Assembly: GCA_964587655.1 (NCBI GenBank) | Contig: CAZPMT010000042.1 | Location: 1-37,712 of the forward strand | Source: CAZPMT01 sp964587655 | GTDB taxonomy: Bacteria > Hydrogenedentota > Hydrogenedentia > Hydrogenedentales > SLHB01 | Length of the DNA: 37,712 nucleotides | Reading direction: 5' to 3' | Part shown: piece after piece, positions 1 to 6,716 of the stretch | Layout of the letters: each line of letters begins with the position of its first letter | Position numbering within the stretch: position 1 is the stretch's first letter | Program-made: the position numbers and the translations under genes | The notes under the pieces: generated by a model | Told to the model about the DNA's origin: nothing | The model's database searches: none | Seen by the model: the letters and a program-made list of their open reading frames with translations, nothing else

Positions 1-125
1 AGGGAGAGGGCGAGGGAGAGGGAGAGGGCGAGGGAGAGGGAGAGGGCGAGGGAGAGGGAGAGGGTGAAGGTGAGGGCGAAGGAGAGGGCGAAGGTGAGGG
101 CGAAGGAGAGGGCGAAGGCGAAGGA
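1..125 (+). repeat. GGAGAGGGCGAG-type codon repeat (Gly-Glu tract)
   Basis: Degenerate tandem hexamers of the form GGNGAR. Read in the frame of the following gene they encode strictly alternating Gly-Glu, 41 residues visible, with the array continuing beyond the left window edge. The first half is a regular 18-bp higher-order unit (two GGAGAG and one GGCGAG). The second half is more diverged (GGTGAA, GGCGAA). Confidence 0.9.
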
Positions 126-500
126 TTTCTACAGGTCACGATTGAGCCTGTGAGTGCGGAAATGGCCGGGGCGCGGTGGCGCGTGGATGGCGGTGAGTGG
201 CATGAGAGCGGCGAGACAGTGACGCTGGCGTCCGGCGAGCATACGGTTTCGTTCGAGGAAATCAACACGGGTCTTTGGGGATGTTTCAGGCCGTGGATCG
301 GCTGGCGTCCGCCGGAGGACCTTCTGGTGAACATCACCGCGAACGAGACAACGACCGCAACGGGAATGTACACATTTGGCACGAAGTCGTCCACACCCGC
401 ACCAAAACCGGGCAACGCCACCGGAGACCTACTACTCGGCGCGGCGTTGGCGGCATCCCTGTGGCGCGTCGGCGGCAGACGAGGCGGAGTCGCGCGGTAG
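3..500 (+). CDS. 3' end of a surface protein: Gly-Glu tract, small beta domain, C-terminal anchor
   Basis: The gene enters from the left edge; 165 codons are visible and it ends at TAG 498-500. In order: about 41 residues of alternating Gly-Glu, then a roughly 75-residue domain with the pattern GARWRVDGGEWHESG...VTLASGEHTVSFEE. Such modules are common in large secreted proteins of environmental bacteria. A Thr/Pro linker (TKSSTPAPKPGNATGD) follows, then a hydrophobic helix (LLLGAALAASLW), and the protein ends in an Arg/Gly-rich tail. That tripartite end resembles C-terminal sorting signals of the PEP-CTERM type, so I infer an exported, surface-anchored protein. The catalytic or binding part lies outside the window. 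The last 15 codons lie in a 103-bp sequence that recurs at 1494-1594. Confidence 0.75.
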   Translation, partial: GEGEGEGEGEGEGEGEGEGEGEGEGEGEGEGEGEGEGEGEGFLQVTIEPVSAEMAGARWRVDGGEWHESGETVTLASGEHTVSFEEINTGLWGCFRPWIGWRPPEDLLVNITANETTTATGMYTFGTKSSTPAPKPGNATGDLLLGAALAASLWRVGGRRGGVAR

Positions 501-556
501 AGAGAGAATGAACGGTCCTTTGTTAAGAGCGGCAGACTGACAGTCTGCCCCACGGA
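454..556 (+). repeat. Direct repeat, left copy, flanking the HigBA-like module
   Basis: A 103-bp stretch recurs at 1494-1594 with only a few substitutions and a 2-bp indel. It spans the 3' end and stop codon of the surface-protein gene and ends in a 19-bp near-perfect palindrome (GGCAGACTG-A-CAGTCTGCC, 531-549). The two copies bracket the toxin-antitoxin pair. Confidence 0.9.
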
Positions 557-584
557 CTTGAACAAGTTCCTTCACGATCTTTGA

Positions 585-637
585 GTCTCTGTGTCTTTGT
601 GTGAGAGGAAATGGGACTCACACGGAGACACGGAGAC
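585..637 (+). repeat. Imperfect hairpin of GAGACAC/CTCTGTGTC type
   Basis: The 21-nt left arm (585-605) and right arm (617-637) are complementary at 18 positions, with the rest G-U compatible, and are separated by 11 nt. It lies between the surface gene and the toxin gene. It may act as a bidirectional terminator or be a dispersed intergenic repeat. There is no clear U tract. Confidence 0.6.
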
Positions 638-707
638 ACGGAAGAAAACAGCTACTATCGGCCGCCCAGGGTTTTCCTTGTGCCGTCGTGTAAACTTTTA
701 GGTTGAC

Positions 708-1118
708 ATGAACGTTAGGTTAGCGGATATAATTGGTGTGGCTCCGGGTTGGGAGACACGGCATCGGATACGGGCGTTGGAGGTGGACGGAAAATCCCCC
801 GCGTTGGCAGGCTTGCTTGATCTTCAGAAACGCCATCAGGACGACTACAAGAAGATCATGAAAGTGATCCGTTTGGTGGCTGAAAATGACCGGGTGAGAA
901 ATGAGAATCACGTAAAGCGATGCCGCAAACACCCGGAACTGTATGAGATGCGAGGAGGGAATGCACGGCTGTTCTTCTTCTATTCGCCGACTACAGAAGA
1001 GGTGATCGTGTGCACCAACGTGTACTGGAAGGCCAAAGCCAGTGCACGGGAACAGGACGAAGCGTTCGAGCGTTGCAGAGGATTGAGAAGGATGTTTCTC
1101 GAATCCACCGTCATCTAG
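708..1118 (+). CDS. HigB/RelE-like toxin of a type II toxin-antitoxin pair
   Basis: The 136-residue protein has a C-terminal half typical of HigB/RelE-fold toxins: YEMRGGNARLFFFYSPTTEEVIVCTNVYWK, then a basic helix (EQDEAFERCRGLRRMFLE). In that family the basic and aromatic residues on the sheet bind and cut mRNA on the ribosome; this activity is inferred from the family. The N-terminal ~50 residues are longer than in a minimal HigB. The gene precedes an XRE-type regulator by 22 bp, in the toxin-first order characteristic of higBA. The start is ATG 708, with GGTTGAC directly upstream as only a weak ribosome site. The pair sits between two 100-bp direct repeats, which suggests arrival as a unit. 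Confidence 0.75.
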   Translation: MNVRLADIIGVAPGWETRHRIRALEVDGKSPALAGLLDLQKRHQDDYKKIMKVIRLVAENDRVRNENHVKRCRKHPELYEMRGGNARLFFFYSPTTEEVIVCTNVYWKAKASAREQDEAFERCRGLRRMFLESTVI

Positions 1119-1140
1119 ACTTTGGAGGAAAAGTCGAATC

Positions 1141-1578
1141 ATGAAGAGAAAAGCAAGTAATGAGGCCGCTGACTTACGGGCCTTGCTTGATGAGACACCG
1201 GCCACGGCGGATGTTGTGGCCCAACTTCACGCGGCTTCCACGGACTTGGATTCAGATCCGGAATTCGTCGCCGGCTATCTGAAGGCTCAATTTGTAGAGA
1301 GCATTTTGCAGGTCATGGAAGTCCGCGGGTTGAACAAGAATTCTCTGGCAAAGAAGCTTGGCAAGTCCCGGCAGTACGTAGGCCGAATCTTGAATGAGAA
1401 GTCCAATTTCACGATTGAGACCATGGTGGAGATAAGTTGCGCCTTGGGAATGCAGTTGACGCTCCGAATGCACGATCCCCAGGAGCGCATAGCCATCCCT
1501 GTGGCGCGTCGGCGGCAGACGAGGCGGAGTCGCGCGGTAGAGAGAAAGAATGGTCCTTTGTTGAGAGTGGCAGACTGA
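1141..1578 (+). CDS. HigA-like XRE-family antitoxin with a repeat-derived C-terminal tail
   Basis: 145 residues. Residues ~55-115 hold a helix-turn-helix of the XRE/HigA kind (VMEVRGLNKNSLAKKLGKSR, then QYVGRILNEKSNFTIETMVE). It should neutralise the upstream toxin and repress the shared promoter. A good ribosome site (TTTGGAGGAAA) precedes ATG 1141. The oddity is the last ~28 residues (from IPVARRRQTRRSRAVE). They are encoded by the right copy of the direct repeat, read in a different frame from the one used by the surface-protein gene for the left copy. The native antitoxin probably ended near MHDPQER, and the basic tail is an acquired read-through. Function as antitoxin is inferred from fold and position. 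Confidence 0.75.
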   Translation: MKRKASNEAADLRALLDETPATADVVAQLHAASTDLDSDPEFVAGYLKAQFVESILQVMEVRGLNKNSLAKKLGKSRQYVGRILNEKSNFTIETMVEISCALGMQLTLRMHDPQERIAIPVARRRQTRRSRAVERKNGPLLRVAD

Positions 1579-1594
1579 CAGTCTGCCCCACGGA
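1494..1594 (+). repeat. Direct repeat, right copy
   Basis: 101-bp copy of 454-556, including the palindrome (1569-1587). It supplies the last ~28 codons and stop (TGA 1576-1578) of the antitoxin gene. It ends 10 bp before the stop codon of the convergent radical SAM gene. Confidence 0.9.
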
Positions 1595-1603
1595 GTTTCT
1601 ACG

Positions 1604-2986
1604 TTACTTGTGGGCGATGAACCGCTGCCACGCGGCGCGCAATGCCCGCCACGCGAAAACGGGGAGGGAGTAGTTGTGAAGGGCAATGCGGACATATTCG
1701 CACCAGTAGCGCCGGTAGAGCCATTCCTGATCTACGGCGTCCGCGAGCAGCGGTCTCTGATCGAAAATGAGCCTGCGCCAATCGAGCGTCCGGGGATCGA
1801 TGATCCCGCGTTCGACGGCCCAGTCCCAGAACTCGGAACCGGGGGATGGCGTGGCTGTAAACACGAGAACGAAGTCGGTCGGGTTCTCGTGGATGAACGC
1901 GAACGTCTCGATGACCTCCTCGCGCGTCTCCGTCGGCGAACCCACTATGAACGTCCCCATCGAACGAAGCCCGGCTTTCCTGCACGCCGCAATGGCCCGC
2001 CGCCCGTCCTCGATGGTAATCGTTCCCTTCTTGAGGTAGCGCAGCACGCGTTGCGAGCCGGATTCAAGACCGAACGCAACTTGAACACACCCGGCTTTCT
2101 TCATCATGGCAAGCAGGTCTGCGTCGACGCGATCCGCGCGCGCGTTACACGCCCACCGGAAGCCGCGCAGCCCGGGCCGCTTCAGGATTCCTTCGCATAT
2201 TTCCACGAGACGGGGCCGGTTGTCCACGAGATTGTCGTCTTGAAAACTGACGGCCGGCACGTCAAAGTCGGAGACGAGCCGCTCCATGTCGGATAGAACT
2301 CGTTCCGCCGACTGATAACGCATGCCCTCTTTACACGTTACGTTTGCCGCGCAAAACCGGCATCGGAACGCGCATCCTCGCGACGTCGTCCAAGGTAGCG
2401 CCGGAACGTCGGTCCCCTGAATCGGCACAAGGTCTTTGAAATAGAACGCCCTGTTGAGTAGGTGCAGCGGAAGCGGTGGCAGAGCGTCGAGATCATGAAC
2501 CGCCTGCGCTGGCGACGCGCTGGTCTTGAGCGCGCCGTTCTCTATCCAAGCCAAGCCTGGAATATCAATCGATACCGCTCCTTTTTCCGCCAGGCTTCGA
2601 ACAATGCTCGCGAACGCAAGTTCTCCATCGCCGACCACCGCCCAAGGGATGCGCGATTGGGTAAGGGCGACCTCCGGCAACGCGGATACATGAACGCCTC
2701 CCAACACTACCGCGCGCTCAGGCCAACGCTCACGTATGAGCGGCGCGATACTGTTGAGTTCGTGTGCAGCGACGCTGAGGGCACTCACGCCCAGGACGTC
2801 CCAGGGATTCGCCGCGAGTTTCCCGATCACGTCGTCGCCCGCAGGCTGGTCGACGAAAAGGATTTCCGATGGATCAAGGCCGAGATCCTCTTGCAGGTGC
2901 GCCGCGATATACAGCAGCCCGAAGTTAGGAGACTTCAGCCACGAGCAGGGCCTGCCTACATTGTAGAGTGCGACGCGCGGAACCAT
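1604..2986 (-). CDS. B12-binding domain radical SAM protein
   Basis: 460 residues from the chosen start. The N-terminal ~140 residues form a cobalamin-binding Rossmann-like domain (LGVSALSVAAHELNSI, VVLGGVHVSALPE, WAVVGDGE). A radical SAM core follows, with the [4Fe-4S] motif CAFRCRFC (Cys205, 209, 212) and later segments typical of the BchE/B12 class (VSFQDDNLV, VAFGLESGSQRVL, GTFIVGSPTET). Members carry out methyl transfers or radical rearrangements; the substrate cannot be told here. ATG 2986 is preferred: GGAG lies 6 nt upstream, and a TATAAT at 3023-3028 would put the transcript start near 3016, making the upstream GTG at 3016 unlikely. It is transcribed divergently from msrBA and stands alone. 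Confidence 0.85.
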   Translation of the reverse strand: MVPRVALYNVGRPCSWLKSPNFGLLYIAAHLQEDLGLDPSEILFVDQPAGDDVIGKLAANPWDVLGVSALSVAAHELNSIAPLIRERWPERAVVLGGVHVSALPEVALTQSRIPWAVVGDGELAFASIVRSLAEKGAVSIDIPGLAWIENGALKTSASPAQAVHDLDALPPLPLHLLNRAFYFKDLVPIQGTDVPALPWTTSRGCAFRCRFCAANVTCKEGMRYQSAERVLSDMERLVSDFDVPAVSFQDDNLVDNRPRLVEICEGILKRPGLRGFRWACNARADRVDADLLAMMKKAGCVQVAFGLESGSQRVLRYLKKGTITIEDGRRAIAACRKAGLRSMGTFIVGSPTETREEVIETFAFIHENPTDFVLVFTATPSPGSEFWDWAVERGIIDPRTLDWRRLIFDQRPLLADAVDQEWLYRRYWCEYVRIALHNYSLPVFAWRALRAAWQRFIAHK

Positions 2987-3022
2987 CATATACTCCGAGG
3001 ATCTAGACCGAAACACGGAGAG

Positions 3023-3028
3023 ATTATA
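3023..3028 (-). promoter_or_regulatory. Candidate -10 box for the radical SAM gene
   Basis: A perfect TATAAT on the minus strand, about 37 bp upstream of the chosen start codon. No good -35 box is present at 16-19 bp, so this is a weak call. Confidence 0.35.
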
Positions 3029-3112
3029 GCGTCATGGTGCTCCGCCGCGAAATGCCCCGCGCTCGCTTCGGGAATTTGTCGCCGCGGATCTTTGTCAACT
3101 CTAGCGAGAGGC

Positions 3113-4069
3113 ATGGACATGTGGCGACTTAGCATAGCGGCGCTTGGCTGTTTGACGCTTGCACTTGCTGCATGCGAGAAGACTGAGGGCGTGACGTTGA
3201 ATCCACTCACTCCGGAAGAAGAACGCGTCATCGTGCAGAAAGGGACTGAGGCGCCATTCACGGGCGAGTACTGGAATTTCAAGGGGAACGGGACCTATGT
3301 CTGCCGGCGATGTGGCGCTCCGCTGTACCGATCCGAGGATAAGTTTGACTCACATTGCGGCTGGCCGAGTTTTGAGGACGAGATTCCAGGCGCGGTCACG
3401 CGTCAACCGGACGCGGACGGGCAAAGGACCGAGATCATCTGCGCGCGGTGCGGCGCACATCTTGGACACGTCTTCACGGGGGAACGCCTTACCCCGAAGG
3501 ACACGCGGCATTGCGTCAACTCGATATCGTTGAAGTTCGTTCCAGCGGAAGCGCCGAGTCCGCCGCCTCCACAGGCGAACGCGCTCAAGACGGAGAAGGC
3601 CATCTTCGCGGGCGGCTGCTTCTGGGGTGTCGAATATCACTTCCGCCGCGCGATTGGCGTCATCTCGACACGCGTCGGATATGTGGGCGGCAGCAAGGAC
3701 AACCCGACGTATGAACAGGTGTGCCGCGGCGGCACCGGGCACTTGGAGGCCGTCGAGGTCACTTACGACCCTGCCCAGACCACCTATGAGACCCTCGCCA
3801 GGCTCTTCTTCGAGATCCACGACCCAACCCAGGCGGATCGCCAGGGACCGGATATCGGCGAGCAATACCGATCCGCGATCTTCTATCTGAACGACGAACA
3901 GAAAGCCACGGCCGAGAAGCGGATCAGGATTCTGAGAGACAAGGGTTATAGCGTGGTCACTCAAGTGCTTCCGTCCGGCGTCTTCTGGCCCGCCGAGGAC
4001 TATCACCAGCAGTACTACGACAAGAAAGGATCGACTCCATACTGCCACGTGTATACGAAACGATTCTGA
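3113..4069 (+). CDS. msrBA: MsrB-MsrA fusion lipoprotein, bifunctional methionine sulfoxide reductase
   Basis: 318 residues. It reduces both R- and S-methionine sulfoxide in proteins. A lipoprotein signal (residues 1-21, LALAAC) predicts a membrane-anchored, extracytoplasmic enzyme. MsrB comes first (~30-143): zinc cysteines C64/C67 and C110/C113, and catalytic C134 in TRHCVNSISLKF. A Pro/Ala linker (APSPPPPQA) joins it to MsrA (~158-318), with the catalytic motif GGCFWGVEYHF (C169) and the YHQQYYDK tail motif. Most fusions put MsrA first, so the order here is the less usual one. The reading frame is open far upstream, but the lipobox and GCGAGAGG upstream of ATG 3113 fix the start (ATG 3119 is an alternative). 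It is divergent from the radical SAM gene. Confidence 0.92.
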   Translation: MDMWRLSIAALGCLTLALAACEKTEGVTLNPLTPEEERVIVQKGTEAPFTGEYWNFKGNGTYVCRRCGAPLYRSEDKFDSHCGWPSFEDEIPGAVTRQPDADGQRTEIICARCGAHLGHVFTGERLTPKDTRHCVNSISLKFVPAEAPSPPPPQANALKTEKAIFAGGCFWGVEYHFRRAIGVISTRVGYVGGSKDNPTYEQVCRGGTGHLEAVEVTYDPAQTTYETLARLFFEIHDPTQADRQGPDIGEQYRSAIFYLNDEQKATAEKRIRILRDKGYSVVTQVLPSGVFWPAEDYHQQYYDKKGSTPYCHVYTKRF

Positions 4070-4181
4070 GCATACGCGGCACGGTGCGATGAGAGCGATT
4101 CGCGAGATCTCATCTTCCGTTCAATAGGGCTGTTGCGGGAGGGGAGTTTCCGGTATGATAAGCGCCATGAGGAGGCATTGT

Positions 4182-4658
4182 ATGAGAATCCTGACTGCCT
4201 TGTTGCTGGCTATCGCGTTCACTTTCGGCGCGCTCGCGTGCTCGAAACGCCCCGAACCCGTGCAGGAGAAGCCTCAACCCACCTTGGATGACGTGAAGAA
4301 ACAATCTCAGGAAGCCCTGAAGACCATCGGGGATTTCACATCCAACAAGCTCAAGTCATACCAGACGCAACTGCTCGCGAAGCTCGACGAAATGGAAAAG
4401 AAGGTCGTCGAGCTCCAGGGCAAGATGGAACAACAGGCGCCCCCTGTTCAGGAAAAAGTGCGCGAGAAACTGAAGGACCTCGCCGCCAAGATCAAAGAGG
4501 CCCGCACCAAGTTCTCGGACACCGGCCTCACTGCGAACAGCGCCGAGACTTGGGAGAAGCTCAAGGCCGGCGCGGAAACGCTGCTCTCGGATCTTGGCAA
4601 GGCATACAAAGACGTCCTCGACGCCATGCAGGAATCGGCAAAGGGCGCTCAGCAATAG
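4182..4658 (+). CDS. Small helical lipoprotein of unknown function
   Basis: 158 residues. MRILTALLLAIAFTFGALAC is a clear lipoprotein signal with the lipobox Cys at residue 20. The rest is highly charged and almost entirely helical with heptad character (e.g. KSYQTQLLAKLDEMEKKVVE), like apolipoprotein-type or periplasmic stress lipoproteins. No enzyme motif is visible. ATG 4182 is chosen over ATG 4155 because GAGGAGG lies 6 nt upstream of it and the signal peptide begins cleanly there. It lies 112 bp after msrBA on the same strand and may share its envelope-stress context. Confidence 0.7.
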   Translation: MRILTALLLAIAFTFGALACSKRPEPVQEKPQPTLDDVKKQSQEALKTIGDFTSNKLKSYQTQLLAKLDEMEKKVVELQGKMEQQAPPVQEKVREKLKDLAAKIKEARTKFSDTGLTANSAETWEKLKAGAETLLSDLGKAYKDVLDAMQESAKGAQQ

Positions 4659-4724
4659 TTGCACCGTCTTCTGCCGCCGAGCGTGCTGGATCACTTGGCA
4701 TGAGCAGCCCGCCCCGTTCTCTCC

Positions 4725-5018
4725 TTACTTGAGGCAGTCGCGTGCGTGATGTCGCACATGCAAGATCTGCACATCGTGACCCGTTATCGTAAACAAGACG
4801 CGGTAGGAACCATACAAGAGCTGTCGGATCTTCCTCGAAAAAACACTGTCTTCGGGAGCGATCGGACATCGTCTTGCCAGTGTCTCCAGGCTTAGCAGGG
4901 CATCCGCCAGTCCGTTGTACCAGGTGGCCGCCGCTCCTGGGGAGCGTTCCGCAAGCCAAAGATATGTTTCCTCGATCTCGTTTTTCGCATTCGGCTGAAT
5001 AAAGACCCGGTATCTCAT
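4725..5018 (-). CDS. ParE/RelE-family toxin
   Basis: 97 residues with the ParE/RelE fold signature: an N-terminal strand (MRYRVFIQPNAKNEIEE), the helix pair YLWLAERSPGAAATWYNGL, then KIRQLLYGSYRVLFTITGHD and VQILHVRHHARD. ParE members poison gyrase while RelE members cut ribosome-bound mRNA; the sequence alone does not decide. Its ATG overlaps the antitoxin stop codon (ATGA, 5015-5018), so the two are translationally coupled in the usual antitoxin-first order. Confidence 0.85.
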   Translation of the reverse strand: MRYRVFIQPNAKNEIEETYLWLAERSPGAAATWYNGLADALLSLETLARRCPIAPEDSVFSRKIRQLLYGSYRVLFTITGHDVQILHVRHHARDCLK

Positions 5019-5308
5019 CCGGAACGTGGGATCCTATGCTTCTTCCGAATCGACTCCATTGCGTGCGCGACAGGCTTTCCGTCGCCGCGCTGGAGCGAAT
5101 CGAGACCTCGCTGGATTCCCTCAACGGCCTGGGCAAAATCGATCAGATCGATCATCTCTTGGTAACTCGCGGCATCCTGCACGACCACCGCCGCTCTTCC
5201 GTTCACCGTCAACACTTCAGGCTTGCCCGATCGTTTGAGCCTGCGCAGGTGTTCTCTTGGCGAACGCTGAAAGTCCGTCAGCGAAAAGATGTCTTTGAGC
5301 GAAATCAC
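5015..5308 (-). CDS. Phd/YefM-type antitoxin
   Basis: 97 residues from GTG 5308, which is preceded by a strong AAGGAGGA ribosome site (5313-5320). An in-frame upstream extension exists but lacks such a site. The N-terminal half is a Phd/YefM-type DNA-binding fold (ISLKDIFSLTDFQRSPREHL, then SGKPEVLTVNGRAAVVVQDA). The C-terminal part is the variable toxin-binding tail. It should bind the ParE/RelE-like toxin and autorepress the operon. The gene pair stands alone between the lipoprotein and the sialidase-like gene. Confidence 0.85.
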   Translation of the reverse strand: MISLKDIFSLTDFQRSPREHLRRLKRSGKPEVLTVNGRAAVVVQDAASYQEMIDLIDFAQAVEGIQRGLDSLQRGDGKPVAHAMESIRKKHRIPRSG

Positions 5309-5428
5309 GATGTCCTCCTTGAGCGCAGTTAATTCGCAGGTTATATCATGCGTATGATGCCACGTTCTTGCGGGAAACGCAATACGTCTCAAGCGGTGTT
5401 GGGTCCTCCGACAGGTATTCCTTCCGGC

Positions 5429-6619
5429 CTATTGGCCGCCGGCGCGGATCCACTCCTCGTTGAAACGGGCGTGTTTGATGCTCGATCCCTGCACGTCTGG
5501 GGTCGAATAGGAATACGTGCAGTGGATTGCGCCGTCCGCGGATTGGATTACTGAAGGATAGGAGAACGATCCCTTGTCCTTTGCGACGCTTTCGAGTGGG
5601 CGTTTCCATTTCCACGCGGCGCCCTCGTCGTCGGAGAGGTACGCCGTGAGCAGATGCCGCCCATCCGTCGTGTCATTGCATACGAGGACCCAGTTTCCGT
5701 TCTTGAGGGATATGCACTCGACGCTCGAACCGGGGTTCGGGATCTCGGAGGTGCGCACGGCGGACCACGTCACGCCGTTGTCCGCGGAATCGGCGATACG
5801 TATCCGTTTCGGCATCCCGTTGTCCCGCATCATCGCGGTGATCGTGCCGTCGCGTTTCTTGACGAAACTCGGTTGGATGTTGCCCAGGTTCGCATCGATG
5901 ATTGGCTCGCTGAATTCCCACGTCTTACCCCAGTCGCTCGTGAAGGCGGCCAGCGAACAGTTGAAGACGTCCGAGTACAGCCCCAGCATCATGCGGTCTT
6001 CGGCGATCATGATCGGGTGCAGGCGCGTCATCCATCCGAGACGTTGCGTGAGCTTGGTCTTGGCGCCGGTCTTGGCCTCTTCGACTTCCTTCTTCAGGCC
6101 TTCGTTGGCCGCGATCATCGGCGCGAAGAGCGACTCGGCCTTGGCAACCGCATCGAGGAACTTCGGTTCGAGGTTCTTCGGGCGGCAATGGATCACGTCC
6201 TGCCAGTCCCACTTCGGCGGGCCGTCCTGCGCGTACTCCGTCGCGGTGCGGAACTTGAGCAGCGAGCCGCCCCACTCGTTGTTCTGCACGGCGATCCAGA
6301 ACAGCCAAAGCGTCCCGCGCGGGTCGATGAAGAGCACCGGGTTGCAGTCGGGCAGGTCCTGAGAATCGGCCATCACGAACGGCTCGCACCAAACGGACGC
6401 CCCTTTCCGTTTTCTCGAGCCCTGGATCAGCACGTCGTCCTCCTTCCGCTCGCCCGTACCGTGGAACCAGCACGCCAAGAGATCGCCGTTGGAGGTTTCG
6501 ACGATACTCGAGCCGTGGTTATGTTCAGGGTTCACGGGGAAGACGAGTTCCGATTCGTGGAGTGGCGCCGGCGCGGCTGCACCCAACGTCAGCAACGCCA
6601 TCATGATTGTGGGAAGCAT
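5429..6619 (-). CDS. Secreted sialidase-like (BNR/Asp-box) protein
   Basis: 396 residues. It has a short signal peptide (MLPTIMMALLTLGAAAPAPL). The six-bladed sialidase-type propeller is shown by Asp boxes: TSDWGKTW (~228), SADNGVTW (~278) and a degenerate SDDEGAAW (~329). The start of the fold (HNHGSSIVETSNGDLLACW) matches the exo-sialidase family often annotated in Planctomycetes-like genomes. Those proteins may cleave sialic acids or act on other glycans; substrate is inferred only. GAGGAGAT precedes ATG 6619. The gene is monocistronic and sits downstream of the terminator of the 592-aa membrane protein gene. Confidence 0.8.
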   Translation of the reverse strand: MLPTIMMALLTLGAAAPAPLHESELVFPVNPEHNHGSSIVETSNGDLLACWFHGTGERKEDDVLIQGSRKRKGASVWCEPFVMADSQDLPDCNPVLFIDPRGTLWLFWIAVQNNEWGGSLLKFRTATEYAQDGPPKWDWQDVIHCRPKNLEPKFLDAVAKAESLFAPMIAANEGLKKEVEEAKTGAKTKLTQRLGWMTRLHPIMIAEDRMMLGLYSDVFNCSLAAFTSDWGKTWEFSEPIIDANLGNIQPSFVKKRDGTITAMMRDNGMPKRIRIADSADNGVTWSAVRTSEIPNPGSSVECISLKNGNWVLVCNDTTDGRHLLTAYLSDDEGAAWKWKRPLESVAKDKGSFSYPSVIQSADGAIHCTYSYSTPDVQGSSIKHARFNEEWIRAGGQ

Positions 6620-6663
6620 TTCAGATCTCCTCTTGACGGGTTACGTGTCACGCTGCAAAAGAC

Positions 6664-6697
6664 AAAAAAGGCCACGACCCTATATGCGGGCGCGGCC
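6664..6697 (-). terminator. Rho-independent terminator after the 592-aa protein gene
   Basis: On the minus strand GGCCGCGCCC, a short loop and GGGTCGTGGCC form a GC-rich stem (6670-6697), followed by six T (6664-6669). It lies 20 bp downstream of the stop at 6717 and separates that gene from the sialidase-like gene. Confidence 0.75.
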
Positions 6698-6716
6698 CCA
6701 ACAAACGCCTATGACG

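Noticed and set aside
1..125. CRISPR-like or satellite array at the left edge
   Set aside because: The units are contiguous hexamers in frame with a coding sequence; there are no spacers.
2462..3112. Upstream extension of the Msr fusion frame
   Set aside because: It overlaps the radical SAM gene in antisense and is cut off by a clear lipoprotein signal at 3113.
4150..4160. TATGAT as a promoter for the small lipoprotein
   Set aside because: It lies only about 25 bp before the start codon and lacks a -35 box at proper spacing.
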